Shown one piece after another: positions 34,011 through 42,888 of a DNA stretch of 43,063 nt. The position numbers and the translations under genes were made by a program. Each line of letters starts with the position of its first letter. Position 1 is the stretch's first letter. The notes below the pieces were generated by a model. The model ran no database searches. It was not told where the DNA came from and saw only the letters and a program-made list of their open reading frames with translations. The stretch covers positions 1 to 43,063 of the forward strand of contig JAQXBV010000132.1 in assembly GCA_029252195.1 (NCBI GenBank), read 5' to 3'. The stretch comes from Yoonia sp. (GTDB lineage: Bacteria; Pseudomonadota; Alphaproteobacteria; Rhodobacterales; Rhodobacteraceae).

Positions 34011-35000
34011 ATGTTGCGCCCATTTTTTGCTGCCATCACTCTCATATTTTTGAGCACCCAAGCTATCGCGCTTTGCCGTGGCGATAGCTATTACGACCAG
34101 CTCACCGTCGATCAAGCCGCGCAGCTGGATCTAGACGCGCAAGCGGTTCCCTACGGGCAAGGCACGGTTTGGGTGGGAACAAAGGGCGATGCTGTCCTGA
34201 CGTTGATCGGCACGGTCCATATCTATGACCCTCGATTGGGGGCGCATATGGCGCGCCTCGCGCAAACCGTGCAAGCCGCCGACCTGATTCTGCTCGAAGC
34301 AACGCCCGCCGAAGAAGCGCAATTGCAGAGCCTGATGACCCGCAACCCTGACGTTTTTCTCAATACCGACGGGCCGACGCTGCCTGACGTTTTACCGGAA
34401 AAGACGTGGGACCAGCTGATGGTTGCCTTGCGCGCCCGCGACATTCCGCCCTTTCTGGCTGCGAAATTCCAGCCTTGGTACCTGATGATGACCCTCGCGA
34501 TCCCGCCTTGTGTGATGGGTGATATGGCGGCAGGACGGCGGGGTTTGGAACATATGATCATGGATGAGGCGGCAAAGACTGGTATCCCTCTCCAAGCGCT
34601 TGAGCCCTTCGACACGTTGATCCAGATTATGCAGGACGGCAGCGAGCAGGAGCAATTAGAGATGCTCGCCCTTTCGGCCTCCATCGAAGCGGATCAAGAG
34701 GCCATGTTTGTGGCGATGGGCGATAGCTATTTTGACGGGGATATTGGCAAGCTGATCGCCCTTAACCGGTTTGCGGTGGAAGACGTCGCGGGGCTTGCGC
34801 CCAGCCATGTGCAGACCTTGATACGCGATGCGGAAGAGGCGATTATTATCAACCGCAACCGTGCGTGGATGCCAAAGATCACCGCAGCATCGGCCAAACA
34901 CGGGGATATCGTGGTGGCGGTGGGCGCAGGGCATCTGCCCGACCACCAAGGGTTGCTGGCCCTGCTGGTTGCCGATGGCTGGACGATCACCCCGTTCTAG
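34011..35000 (+). CDS. TraB/GumN family protein
   Basis: A 329-residue protein with an N-terminal signal peptide (FFAAITLIFLSTQAIA, cleavage near residue 20) and the TraB/PrgY/GumN motif GTVH (residues 67-70). LLEATP and a C-terminal VVAVGAGHLPDHQGLLALL follow, the pattern of the metallopeptidase-like Tiki/TraB fold (conserved GxxH pairs). The location should be periplasmic or outer-face. Substrate and role are unknown. It ends 4 bp into the opposing DUF2161 gene. Confidence 0.87.
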   Translation: MLRPFFAAITLIFLSTQAIALCRGDSYYDQLTVDQAAQLDLDAQAVPYGQGTVWVGTKGDAVLTLIGTVHIYDPRLGAHMARLAQTVQAADLILLEATPAEEAQLQSLMTRNPDVFLNTDGPTLPDVLPEKTWDQLMVALRARDIPPFLAAKFQPWYLMMTLAIPPCVMGDMAAGRRGLEHMIMDEAAKTGIPLQALEPFDTLIQIMQDGSEQEQLEMLALSASIEADQEAMFVAMGDSYFDGDIGKLIALNRFAVEDVAGLAPSHVQTLIRDAEEAIIINRNRAWMPKITAASAKHGDIVVAVGAGHLPDHQGLLALLVADGWTITPF

Positions 35001-35665
35001 ACGTCACCCCAATCTGCGATGCCCTTGCGGCCCTCTTGGGTCAGATCATAGACCCCGCGCTGGACCCGTGTGAACCAGCCATAATGATCAGCAGCCATGA
35101 TCTTGGTCGCGGCTGGCACCTCGGCCCAATCTTTGACCTTGGCGCCCGTACTTGGGCCATGCACAGCCAAAAAGCGGGCGCAAAGCAGCGCATCTTGGCG
35201 GTATCCCGTCACAATGCCATGGCGGGTCGCACCGCCCGCGTTCGGGTCCCCCTTGAGGCGATCAAATGCTTTCAGCAGCCGCTTGGCCGCCTTGGGTTGC
35301 TTGCGCGGCACATAGCCGCCCGGGTCGGCCTGCGGCGTCACATGCCCGTCGCGCAGACGGACGGTCAGGACGCCAAGGCCCACACGGCGCGCCAGCCGCA
35401 CATTTTCCTTGAGCACCTTTTGCGCCGCGCGGCCGTCCTTTTCAGGCACAGCCACATAGACCAGATCGGTGACACGCAAACGGTCGATCCCTTGATGGAA
35501 TAGCGAGAGTGTAAAGCCCAGCTTCAGCTCCACCAGCAGGGGCGGCTCTTTGTCGCGCAGGGCCATCACGTCGACCGCGCCGACCTCGCCTTTCACCTGA
35601 TATCCTTGCGCCTCAAGGAAACGCTTCACCGGCGCATAGAGATCTGCTTCCCGAGGTTTCACCAT
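34997..35665 (-). CDS. DUF2161 family PD-(D/E)XK-like protein
   Basis: A 222-residue protein. GAVDVMALR followed by LLVELKLG gives Asp32, Glu46 and Lys48, the PD-(D/E)XK nuclease-like core seen in DUF2161 proteins. The second half is basic and may hold a winged-helix-like region (GWFTRVQRGVYDLTQEGRKG). Activity on nucleic acid is plausible but not known. It stands alone, convergent with the TraB/GumN gene and divergent from the pyrophosphatase gene. Confidence 0.8.
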   Translation of the reverse strand: MVKPREADLYAPVKRFLEAQGYQVKGEVGAVDVMALRDKEPPLLVELKLGFTLSLFHQGIDRLRVTDLVYVAVPEKDGRAAQKVLKENVRLARRVGLGVLTVRLRDGHVTPQADPGGYVPRKQPKAAKRLLKAFDRLKGDPNAGGATRHGIVTGYRQDALLCARFLAVHGPSTGAKVKDWAEVPAATKIMAADHYGWFTRVQRGVYDLTQEGRKGIADWGDV

Positions 35666-35754
35666 ACTACATACCTGCCATGGGCAATCAGCAACGTGAC
35701 AGCCACGGATTTCCCTTCTATAAGCCGCTCAAATCCTCACTGATTTAAGGCAAA

Positions 35755-36681
35755 ATGACAATGACGACTCTGATCTTCGGACACAAAGCACCTGACACCG
35801 ATTCCCTTGGCTCCGCGCTGATCTGGGAATGGTTCATGAACCACACGGGCCAAAAAGCCGAAGCGAAACTTTTGGGCAAACCAAACACCGAGGCCGCATT
35901 TGTGGCAAAGCGTTGGGGTTTTGATCTGCCAGAAATCATCGTGGACGTGGCCGACGGTCAGGACTGCGTGATCGTTGACACCAACAACCCTGCCGAGCTG
36001 CCTGCAAACATCAACGGCGCGAATGTGACCGCGATCATCGACCACCACAAACTGGTCGGCGGCTTGGAAACAGCAGGCCCGATCGACATCACCATCCGCC
36101 CGCTGGCTTGCACCGCGACGCTCATGGTCGACCTGATAGGCGGTCACGAAGCCCACATGCCAGACAACATCAAAGGCTTGGTATTGTCCTGCATCATCTC
36201 TGACACGCTGGAATTCCGCTCGCCCACAACCACGGCCGTGGACAAGGCCTTGGCAGAAAAGCTGGCGGCAGAGTTGAAAATCGACCTGAACGCCTATGCG
36301 ACCGAAATGTTTGAAGCGAAATCCGACATCTCGTCCTTCTCCGACGCAGAATTGCTGCGCATGGACAGCAAAGAATACGCCGTGGGCGATGTGACGTTCC
36401 GCGTCTCTGTGCTGGAAACCACAGCGCCAAAGATCGTGATCGACCGCAAGGCCTCGATCATGGACACCATGACCACGGTTGCCAAAGAAGACGGCGTTGA
36501 TCAGGTGCTCTTGTTCGTCGTCGACATTCTGAACGAAGAAGCCACCATGATGATCCCGAACGCCCTGTCCAAGACAGTCGCGGAGGCGTCCTTCGGCGCG
36601 ACGGTCACAGGCGACACCGTGGTGTTGCCAGGCATCATGAGCCGCAAAAAGCAGATTATCCCAAATCTGAAAACAGCTTAA
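35755..36681 (+). CDS. ppaC: Manganese-dependent inorganic pyrophosphatase (family II)
   Basis: A 308-residue DHH-superfamily pyrophosphatase. Metal ligands are His10, Asp14 and Asp16 (FGHKAPDTDS), Asp75 (VIVDTN), DHH at 96-98 and Asp150 (ISDTLEF). The C-terminal DHHA2 part has SRKKQIIP near the end. It splits pyrophosphate to phosphate in the cytoplasm and needs Mn or Co. Family II is less common in alphaproteobacteria than the Mg-dependent family I, but marine Rhodobacterales often carry it. The start is ATG at 35755 or the in-frame ATG at 35761. A strong terminator follows. Confidence 0.93.
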   Translation: MTMTTLIFGHKAPDTDSLGSALIWEWFMNHTGQKAEAKLLGKPNTEAAFVAKRWGFDLPEIIVDVADGQDCVIVDTNNPAELPANINGANVTAIIDHHKLVGGLETAGPIDITIRPLACTATLMVDLIGGHEAHMPDNIKGLVLSCIISDTLEFRSPTTTAVDKALAEKLAAELKIDLNAYATEMFEAKSDISSFSDAELLRMDSKEYAVGDVTFRVSVLETTAPKIVIDRKASIMDTMTTVAKEDGVDQVLLFVVDILNEEATMMIPNALSKTVAEASFGATVTGDTVVLPGIMSRKKQIIPNLKTA

Positions 36682-36694
36682 AATATCTGGAAAC

Positions 36695-36720
36695 GGGGCG
36701 CCATGAGCGCCCCTTTTCTT
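36695..36720 (+). terminator. Intrinsic terminator after ppaC
   Basis: GGGGCGC, a 5-base loop (CATGA) and GCGCCCC form a perfect seven-pair stem followed by TTTTCTT, 14 bp after the stop. This is the clearest Rho-independent terminator of the window. Confidence 0.9.
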
Positions 36721-36780
36721 TGGCGCAGGCGTCCTGCAGGTTCTACCAATTCCCAATCTCACGATATGCGAGGCTATCCC

Positions 36781-37656
36781 ATGACCCAGATCATCACCTC
36801 TTTCGACGAAATCTCCGACCGCTATGACGTCGCTTTTGTCGATCTTTGGGGCTGTATGCATAACGGGATCGTGCCCTTCGTTGACGCTGTGAAAGCCATG
36901 AAAACCTTCCGCGCCAAAGGCGGGGTTGTCGTGCTCGTCACCAACTCGCCGCGTCCGCGGTTTTCAGTCAAAACCCAACTGGACGAAATCGGCGTCGCCG
37001 AGGATTCCTACGATAGCATCGCTACCTCTGGTGACAGTGCGCGTGCGGCGATGTTCCAAGGTGCCGTCGGAAAAAAGGTCTATTTTATGGGCGACGACGC
37101 ACGCGACGCCGACTTCTTCAAGCCATTGGAAATCATCAAGAACCCAGTCGAAATCGCGCGCGTCAAACTGACAGAGGCCGAAGGGATCGTTTGTTGCGGC
37201 CCGTTTGACGAACTTGCTGATCCGTCCGTCAATCGCACCGACTTTCTTTATGCCCGCGAAAAGGGCATGAAGCTGCTTTGCGCCAACCCCGACATCGTCG
37301 TCGACCGTGGCGAAGTGCGGCAATGGTGCGCGGGTGCATTGGCCGCGCTTTATACCGAAATGGGCGGAACGAGCCTCTACTTTGGCAAGCCACATGCCCC
37401 CATTTACGACCTCGCCCGCCGCCGCTACGCCGCCCTGAGCGCGGCGAAAGACGACCCTCGGATCATCTGCATCGGCGACGGGATTCGGACGGATGTTTTG
37501 GGCGGCATGCAAGAGGACCTCGACACGCTCTTTATCACAGGCGGCCTCGCTGCTGCCGAGACGAAAACCAGCGTTCATCCTGACCCAGAGGCACTAAGTG
37601 CTTATCTGCAAGGTGAAATGATGTCGCCAAACTATGCCATCGGGTTCTTGCGGTAA
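36781..37656 (+). CDS. HAD-superfamily hydrolase, TIGR01459 type
   Basis: A 291-residue HAD hydrolase of the NagD-like subclass IIA. Motif I is FVDLWGCMHNG, with the nucleophile Asp followed by LWG as in the TIGR01459 group. Motif II is VTNSPRP, and the last motif IICIGDGIRTDVLGGMQ carries the metal-binding Asp. PHAPIYDLA is near the conserved Lys region. The substrate, a phosphate ester, is unknown. The ATG at 36781 follows a GAGG site; the open frame further upstream overlaps the terminator and is not used. Confidence 0.88.
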   Translation: MTQIITSFDEISDRYDVAFVDLWGCMHNGIVPFVDAVKAMKTFRAKGGVVVLVTNSPRPRFSVKTQLDEIGVAEDSYDSIATSGDSARAAMFQGAVGKKVYFMGDDARDADFFKPLEIIKNPVEIARVKLTEAEGIVCCGPFDELADPSVNRTDFLYAREKGMKLLCANPDIVVDRGEVRQWCAGALAALYTEMGGTSLYFGKPHAPIYDLARRRYAALSAAKDDPRIICIGDGIRTDVLGGMQEDLDTLFITGGLAAAETKTSVHPDPEALSAYLQGEMMSPNYAIGFLR

Positions 37657-37684
37657 TGCCAGATAGGGGTTGATTTTTCTGCAA

Positions 37685-37742
37685 CCGCAAAGTAATAAAG
37701 TTACGAATTGAACTCCAATTGGGGTGTTTTGTTACTTTGCGG
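37685..37742 (+). promoter_or_regulatory. Long inverted repeat ending at the ribosome binding site of the MaoC gene
   Basis: CCGCAAAGTAA (37685-37695) and TTACTTTGCGG (37732-37742) are perfect 11-bp arms. In RNA the stem can extend inward by about six more pairs, including G-U pairs (37696-37701 with 37726-37731). The right arm ends inside GCGGAGGCAGGA, the ribosome binding site of the ATG at 37751, so a folded leader could limit translation. It could instead be a DNA operator. A separate CCAATTGG palindrome sits in the loop at 37715-37722. Confidence 0.5.
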
Positions 37743-37750
37743 AGGCAGGA

Positions 37751-38194
37751 ATGTTGGATAACGCACCACGGGGCACCATCTGTATCGAAGACATCGAAAT
37801 CGGCATGATCCGGTCGCTCCGTAAGATCGTGACCGATCAAGACATTGAAATGTTTGCCGAAGTCTCGACCGACCGCAATCCGGTGCACCTCAACGAAGAG
37901 TATGCCCAAGAGACGATTTTTGGCGGGCGCATTGCCCATGGCATGCTAACTGCGGGTCTGATCTCGGCCGTGATTGGCGAGCAGCTTCCGGGTCACGGGA
38001 CCGTTTACCTTGGGCAATCTCTCAAGTTCCTCGCTCCTGTCCGCCCTGGCGATATGGTTCTGGCCGAGGTTGAGGTCACCGATATCGACCATTCCAAACG
38101 CCGTGTGACCATGAACACGCGCTGCCTCGTGGATGGGAAAAAGGTGCTCGTCGGCGACGCCACTGTGCTCGCGCCCAGCCGGAAATTCGACTGA
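37751..38194 (+). CDS. MaoC-like (R)-specific enoyl-CoA hydratase
   Basis: A 147-residue hot-dog fold protein. The catalytic motif is STDRNPVHLNEEYA with Asp41 and His46, followed by GGRIAHGML (His63), the R-hydratase signature. FLAPVRPGDMV is the usual later strand. It hydrates trans-2-enoyl-CoA to (R)-3-hydroxyacyl-CoA, for polyhydroxyalkanoate supply or fatty acid turnover; which one is open. The ATG at 37751 has the strong site GGAGGCAGGA, which overlaps the inverted repeat in the leader. ribF follows 37 bp later. Confidence 0.9.
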   Translation: MLDNAPRGTICIEDIEIGMIRSLRKIVTDQDIEMFAEVSTDRNPVHLNEEYAQETIFGGRIAHGMLTAGLISAVIGEQLPGHGTVYLGQSLKFLAPVRPGDMVLAEVEVTDIDHSKRRVTMNTRCLVDGKKVLVGDATVLAPSRKFD

Positions 38195-38231
38195 TACTTG
38201 CGCCCCCGCGCATCCCGCGCTACCCACGCTT

Positions 38232-39170
38232 ATGCGCATCATTCGTGACCCCTATTTCATCGACCCTTCCGACCGCGGCGCCGCCGTGGCGATCGGGAAT
38301 TTCGACGGCGTCCACCTCGGACATCAGGCCGTGATTGACATGGCCCGCAAGGTCGCATTAGAGACCGAAGTGCCCTTGGGCATACTGACGTTCGAGCCGC
38401 ATCCAAGGACGTTTTTCTCTAAGGATACCAAACCCTTCCGCCTGATGAATGCAGAAGCAAAGGCCAACCGCCTTGAAAAGCTCGGCGTTGAAAAGCTCTA
38501 TGAGATGCCGTTCAACGCCAACCTGTCGAGCCTCACCGACCGCGAATTTGCGCAGACCGTTATCACCGATCAATTGGGCCTGACCCATGTTGTTGTGGGC
38601 GCCGATTTCTGTTTTGGGAAGGACCGCAAAGGCACTGTCGAATCCCTCACCGCATTCGGTGCGGAAATGGGCTTTGGCGTCACCATTGCGCCGCTCTTGT
38701 CCATCGGCACAGAAGAGGTCTCGTCCACCGCGATCCGCACCGCGTTATCCGAAGGCCGCCCTCAAGACGCCGCGAAAATGCTTGGCCACTGGCACCGCTT
38801 GGAAAATCAGGTCATCCGTGGCGAACAACGCGGCCGCGTCTTGGGCTACCCTACCGCGAACATGTCGATCGACGATCTGCACCCGCCAAAGTTCGGCGTC
38901 TATGCTGTCAAAGTCACCGTGCTCGATGGCCCCCATGCGGGCCGTTACGACGGGGCTGCCTCCATCGGCATACGCCCGATGTTTGGTGAAAACAAACCGA
39001 ACTGTGAAAGCTTCCTCTTTGATTTCAAGGGCGACCTTTACGGTTCCACTCTCTCGGTCGCCTTGGTTGAATACCTGCGGCCAGAGCTGAAATTCGACGG
39101 ACTAGAGGCCCTCATCACCCAAATGGACGCCGATTGCGTTCGCGCAAGGGAAATACTCGCCGATGTCTGA
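38232..39170 (+). CDS. ribF: Bifunctional riboflavin kinase / FAD synthetase
   Basis: A 312-residue RibF. The N-terminal FMN adenylyltransferase domain has AIGNFDGVHLGHQAVI and TFEPHPRTFF, and STAIRTAL is the ISSTxIR-like motif. The C-terminal flavokinase domain has GRVLGYPTANM and YLRPELKFDGLEALITQMDAD. It makes FMN and then FAD from riboflavin. The ATG at 38232 gives the family start (MRIIRD) but lacks a clear ribosome binding site, so coupling to the MaoC gene upstream is possible. It overlaps the YcgN gene by 8 bp. Confidence 0.93.
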   Translation: MRIIRDPYFIDPSDRGAAVAIGNFDGVHLGHQAVIDMARKVALETEVPLGILTFEPHPRTFFSKDTKPFRLMNAEAKANRLEKLGVEKLYEMPFNANLSSLTDREFAQTVITDQLGLTHVVVGADFCFGKDRKGTVESLTAFGAEMGFGVTIAPLLSIGTEEVSSTAIRTALSEGRPQDAAKMLGHWHRLENQVIRGEQRGRVLGYPTANMSIDDLHPPKFGVYAVKVTVLDGPHAGRYDGAASIGIRPMFGENKPNCESFLFDFKGDLYGSTLSVALVEYLRPELKFDGLEALITQMDADCVRAREILADV

Positions 39171-39630
39171 AATCCCCCGCAACGACCTGCGCTCCGATTT
39201 CTGGAAAACCGTCCCGATGGACGAGTTCACCAAACCTGAATGGGAAGCGATTTGTGACGGCTGCGGCAAATGCTGCCTGAACAAACTCGAAGACGAGGAC
39301 ACAGGCGAGGTCGATTTGACCCGCGTGTCCTGCCGCCTTCTGGACGGCTCCACATGCTTGTGCAGCAAATACGCCTTGCGCCGTCAATATGTGCCGGAAT
39401 GCATCCAGCTGACGCCCAAGACCTTGGAAGATAACATGTATTGGCTTCCCAAGACCTGCGGCTACCGCCTTGTGGCTGAGGGGCGCGACTTGTTTGACTG
39501 GCATCCGCTGATCTCTGGCAACGCTGAATCAGTACATGCCGCTGGCGTCTCCATGCGGGGTCGCACAGTCAACGAGCGCGACGTCAATGAAGACGACTGG
39601 GACGACTATATCATCGAGGAACCGACCTAA
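39163..39630 (+). CDS. YcgN family cysteine cluster protein (UPF0260)
   Basis: A 155-residue protein with CDGCGKCCLN (Cys31, 34, 37, 38), then SCRLLDGSTCLCSKYALR and PKTCGYRLV, the UPF0260/YcgN cysteine pattern that resembles a zinc or iron-sulfur binding site. WHPLISG and an acidic end (DDWDDYIIEEP) are family features. Function is unknown. The start lies inside the ribF end and the stop directly precedes the next ATG (TAAATG). Confidence 0.9.
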   Translation: MSEIPRNDLRSDFWKTVPMDEFTKPEWEAICDGCGKCCLNKLEDEDTGEVDLTRVSCRLLDGSTCLCSKYALRRQYVPECIQLTPKTLEDNMYWLPKTCGYRLVAEGRDLFDWHPLISGNAESVHAAGVSMRGRTVNERDVNEDDWDDYIIEEPT

Positions 39631-40677
39631 ATGTATTTCGCATCCGACAACGCAGGCCCCGCCCACCCAAAGGTTCTAGAGGCGCTTGTCGCCGCGAACA
39701 CAGGCTACGCCATGGGCTACGGCGCCGACCCGATCATGGACGAGGTGCGCGCGATGGTGCGCGACCTGTTTGACGCCCCGCAAGCCGCCGTTTACCTCAC
39801 CGCGACAGGCACCGCAGCAAACGCTATCCTCTTGGCGACGCTGGCAAATCCTTGGGACACGATCTTTTGCGCGCCCATGGCCCATATCCAAGAAGACGAG
39901 TGTAATGCACCCGAATTTTACTCCAATGCGAAGCTGACCCTCGTCCCCGCCACCAACGCGAAAATGACGCCCGACGCCCTGCGTGCGGCTATGCTGGCCG
40001 AGCAAACACGCGGTGTGCACGGGCCTCAGCGCGGGCCTGTGTCCATCACACAAGTGACCGAAAAAGGCACTGTGCATACCGTGGCTGAAATCCGTGCCCT
40101 CGCTGAGGTCGCCCATGAATGTGGCTCGAAAGTCCACCTCGACGGCGCGCGGTTCTGCAATGCTCTTGTGGCGCTTGGCTGTTCAGCGGCAGAGATGACG
40201 TGGAAGTCCGGCGTTGATGTCGTCAGCTTTGGCGGCACCAAGAACGGGTTGATGGGCGTTGAAGCCTGCGTGATTTTCGACCCTAAGCTTGCGTGGGAAT
40301 TCGAGTTGAGGCGCAAGCGCGGCGGCCATCTCTTTTCCAAGCACCGCTACTTGTCTGCCCAGATGAAAGCCTACATGACCGATGACCTCTGGCACGATAT
40401 GGCGACGGCGGCGAATGCCGCTTGCCAGCGACTGGCCGATGGTCTGCGCGGCTACAACAGCGCGGAACTCCTCTTCGAGCCTGAGGCGAACATGATCTTC
40501 GTCCGCCTGCCCCGCCGCGACCACCAACGGCTCATGGCGGCAGGCGCGGTCTATTACACATGGGACGGCGATCCCGCTGTGGGCGACCCAGACGAGCCAC
40601 TCACAGCCCGCCTTGTCACCGATTGGTCAATGACGCAGGACGGCGTGGACCAGTTCCTGCAAATCCTGCGCTCTTAA
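39631..40677 (+). CDS. Threonine aldolase-like PLP-dependent enzyme
   Basis: A 348-residue fold-type I PLP enzyme of the beta-eliminating lyase / low-specificity L-threonine aldolase group. It starts MYFASDNAGPAHPKVLEAL, continues with GTAANAILLATL, has VHLDGARFCNAL with the cofactor-binding Asp, and the PLP lysine Lys204 in FGGTKNG. It probably cleaves L-threonine or allo-threonine to glycine and acetaldehyde. A related beta-hydroxy amino acid substrate is possible. It abuts the YcgN gene, so ribF-ycgN and this gene form one unit. Confidence 0.88.
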   Translation: MYFASDNAGPAHPKVLEALVAANTGYAMGYGADPIMDEVRAMVRDLFDAPQAAVYLTATGTAANAILLATLANPWDTIFCAPMAHIQEDECNAPEFYSNAKLTLVPATNAKMTPDALRAAMLAEQTRGVHGPQRGPVSITQVTEKGTVHTVAEIRALAEVAHECGSKVHLDGARFCNALVALGCSAAEMTWKSGVDVVSFGGTKNGLMGVEACVIFDPKLAWEFELRRKRGGHLFSKHRYLSAQMKAYMTDDLWHDMATAANAACQRLADGLRGYNSAELLFEPEANMIFVRLPRRDHQRLMAAGAVYYTWDGDPAVGDPDEPLTARLVTDWSMTQDGVDQFLQILRS

Positions 40678-40702
40678 CCCTTCTTTTGGCTCTCAATACC
40701 TA

Positions 40703-40737
40703 GGGGGGCAGCTCTGCTGCGGGGGCAGAGCCCCCTC
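40703..40737. terminator. Strong GC-rich hairpin between convergent genes
   Basis: GGGGGG, a 2-base bulge (CA) and GCTCTGC pair with GCAGAGC and CCCC-T-C around a 7-base loop. It fills the gap between the threonine aldolase-like gene and the opposing isomerase-like gene, overlapping the latter's stop region. Likely a two-way 3'-end barrier, although T runs are lacking. Confidence 0.55.
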
Positions 40738-41335
40738 AGACCTTCCCGCCAAGCACGGCATCGAGATCGTCGAGACGGTCTTGTCCCCAGAGCCGCTCAT
40801 CGGTGTCCGTGATAAAGAACGGCGCGCCAAAGACACCGCCTGCGACAGCCTCTTCAAGGTTCTTCGCATAGGTCTCGGCACCGATCAAAAGCCCGCTATC
40901 GGCAAGCCCTGCATCAAAGCCCGCCTGTGTCAGCAAATCGTGAATGACCTCGTCTTGCGAAATATCGCGTTCCTGTGCCCAACACGCCGCACCAAAGCTA
41001 TGGACGAGCTTGCCAAGATCACCGCCGCCGGCATGTTGCGCCGCAATAATCGCATAGCTGGAAGGTGCAGGGTTCGTTGGCCAAAAGGCAGGCTTGAGGT
41101 TCAGCGGCAGGTCCGCAATCGCGGCACGACGGCGCATGTCTTGCAGCCGGTATTCTTGACGGTTGGGGTGGCGGTCTTTCGGCGGCAAGCCGCCAGTTGC
41201 CGCAAACAGTCCCATGATATCGAGCGGTTTATAAACGAGCGTTGCCCCATGTTTGGCGGCAATCTCCTCCACCCGTGTTCCGTTCAGATATGTGAACGGA
41301 GAAATCGTTGCAAAGAAGTAGTCGATATGTGGCAT
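40736..41335 (-). CDS. 2-hydroxychromene-2-carboxylate isomerase-like (DsbA/GST-kappa fold)
   Basis: A 199-residue protein starting MPHIDYFFATISPFTYLNG, where the SPF-YL motif with Ser12 replaces the CxxC of DsbA, as in HCCA isomerases. Near the C-terminus VFGAPFFITDTDERLWGQDRLDDL is the usual glutathione-site and tail pattern. Family members isomerise 2-hydroxychromene-2-carboxylate in naphthalene breakdown, but most genomic copies have unknown substrates, and no aromatic pathway is near. The start at 41335 follows TTGGAGCATCAA. It is divergent from prs. Confidence 0.85.
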   Translation of the reverse strand: MPHIDYFFATISPFTYLNGTRVEEIAAKHGATLVYKPLDIMGLFAATGGLPPKDRHPNRQEYRLQDMRRRAAIADLPLNLKPAFWPTNPAPSSYAIIAAQHAGGGDLGKLVHSFGAACWAQERDISQDEVIHDLLTQAGFDAGLADSGLLIGAETYAKNLEEAVAGGVFGAPFFITDTDERLWGQDRLDDLDAVLGGKV

Positions 41336-41450
41336 TTGATGCTCCAAAAGGGTCGCTGTTTCTTTGCGCGACCGTAGCCATGTGTTAACCCGTGTCAATG
41401 TCCCGATTCTCTGAAATCACCCCCAGCCCATCGCCAAAGGACCGCACCCA

Positions 41451-42467
41451 ATGCCAATTACCACCGCTCCAAAGCTGATTTCCGGCAACGCAAATCGCCC
41501 CCTTGCGCAAGCCGTCGCGAGCCGCATGTCGATGCACCGCGGCGTGAATGTTGGCCTTGTCGATGCGCGGGTTGAACGGTTCAACGATGGCGAGATTTTC
41601 GTCGAGGTCTATGAGAACGTGCGTGGCGAGGACATGTATATCATGCAGCCGACCTCGAACCCCGCCAACGACAACCTGATGGAACTTCTCATCATTGCAG
41701 ATGCGCTGCGCCGCTCTTCGGCGGCCCGCATCACCGCCGTGATCCCCTACTTCGGTTACGCCCGCCAGGATCGCCGCTCCAAGGCACGCACACCGATCAC
41801 CGCCAAACTCGTGGCCAATATGATGGTTGAATCCGGGATCGAGCGCATCCTCACCCTCGATCTGCACGCGACGCAGATCCAAGGCTTCTTCGATATTCCC
41901 GTCGATAACCTTTACGCCTCCCCTGTGTTCGCACTCGACGTGATGCACCATTTCAAAGGAAATATGGATGACGTGATGGTCGTCTCCCCTGACGTGGGCG
42001 GCGTGGCGCGTGCCCGTGATTTGGCACAACGGATCAACGCGCCGCTTTCGATCGTCGACAAGCGCCGCGGCAAGCCCGGTGAAGTCGCTGAAATGACCGT
42101 GATCGGCGACGTGAAAGACCGCACCTGTCTGATCGTCGACGACATCGTCGATACCGCTGGCACGCTGTGTAAGGCGGCTGAGGTCCTCATGGAAAACGGC
42201 GCGAAAGAAGTGCACTCCTATATCACGCACGGCGTTCTTTCGGGCCCTGCCGTAGACCGGATCAGCAAATCTGTGATGAAGAATTTGGTGATCAGTGACA
42301 CGATCCAAGCCACGGATGCGGTTTTGGCCTGCCCGAACATTCGCATCGTGCCGACGGCCCCGATGTTTGCGCAAGCGATCCTGAACACGTGGAACGGCAC
42401 ATCCGTGTCGTCCCTGTTTGACCACAAAACCTTGGGTCCGATTTATGAAGGCATGTATCGGTCCTGA
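41451..42467 (+). CDS. prs: Ribose-phosphate pyrophosphokinase
   Basis: A 338-residue PRPP synthetase. Motifs are [25 protein letters not shown], the flexible loop [22 protein letters not shown], the [17 protein letters not shown] metal site, and the PRPP loop [18 protein letters not shown]. It joins ribose-5-phosphate and ATP to PRPP for nucleotides, histidine and NAD, and so feeds apt and other transferases. AAAGGA precedes the ATG. It ends one base before the opposing lectin-like gene. Confidence 0.95.
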   Translation: MPITTAPKLISGNANRPLAQAVASRMSMHRGVNVGLVDARVERFNDGEIFVEVYENVRGEDMYIMQPTSNPANDNLMELLIIADALRRSSAARITAVIPYFGYARQDRRSKARTPITAKLVANMMVESGIERILTLDLHATQIQGFFDIPVDNLYASPVFALDVMHHFKGNMDDVMVVSPDVGGVARARDLAQRINAPLSIVDKRRGKPGEVAEMTVIGDVKDRTCLIVDDIVDTAGTLCKAAEVLMENGAKEVHSYITHGVLSGPAVDRISKSVMKNLVISDTIQATDAVLACPNIRIVPTAPMFAQAILNTWNGTSVSSLFDHKTLGPIYEGMYRS

Positions 42468-42815
42468 TTACAGGTCCCAAACATCATCGGCGCGCACGGC
42501 GCCGATGGATTGCCACGCGACACGGCAGCGGGAGACACGACTGTCGCCCCAAGTGCGAAACACAATATCAACGCCCGCGTTCGTGATCGTGTCTGACTGC
42601 ACATCAAAGCGTGTATTCGTGCCGTTCGACGTGTCCAGCATCGAGACGGACACATACACCACAGGTTTTGCGATATAGCTTTCGGAAAATGCCACCGGAA
42701 CGCGCGTATTGCGCGGGCCCTCACCTGTCCACATTTCACCGTCATGTTCGAAATCTGAGAACAGGACAACGTCGCCCTGATCTATACCGATCACGTTACT
42801 CTCAAGCTTGCGCAT
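42468..42815 (-). CDS. H-type lectin domain protein
   Basis: A 115-residue protein that looks like a single H-type lectin domain. GDVVLFSDFEHDGEMWTGEG leads to RVPVAFSESYIAKPVVYVSVSMLD, and ends TNAGVDIVFRTWGDSRVSRCRVAWQSIG, where the WGDS-x-W pattern fits the family. The domain binds sugars such as GalNAc in animals and slime moulds. No signal peptide is visible, so its place and ligand are open. It is tail to tail with prs and stands alone; IS630 follows on the right. Confidence 0.75.
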   Translation of the reverse strand: MRKLESNVIGIDQGDVVLFSDFEHDGEMWTGEGPRNTRVPVAFSESYIAKPVVYVSVSMLDTSNGTNTRFDVQSDTITNAGVDIVFRTWGDSRVSRCRVAWQSIGAVRADDVWDL

Positions 42816-42888
42816 TCTGCGGTCCGATTTACTATTACTCTAGAGGACCCTAGACAATAAATTTGTCAAAAAAAGGGTTATACCGCTG

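Noticed and set aside
35737-36861. 374-codon minus-strand frame opposite ppaC
   Set aside because: Shadow of the pyrophosphatase gene; it would also run through the strong terminator at 36695-36720.
41385-42425. 346-codon minus-strand frame opposite prs
   Set aside because: Shadow of the highly conserved prs gene; no ribosome binding site or recognisable motif.
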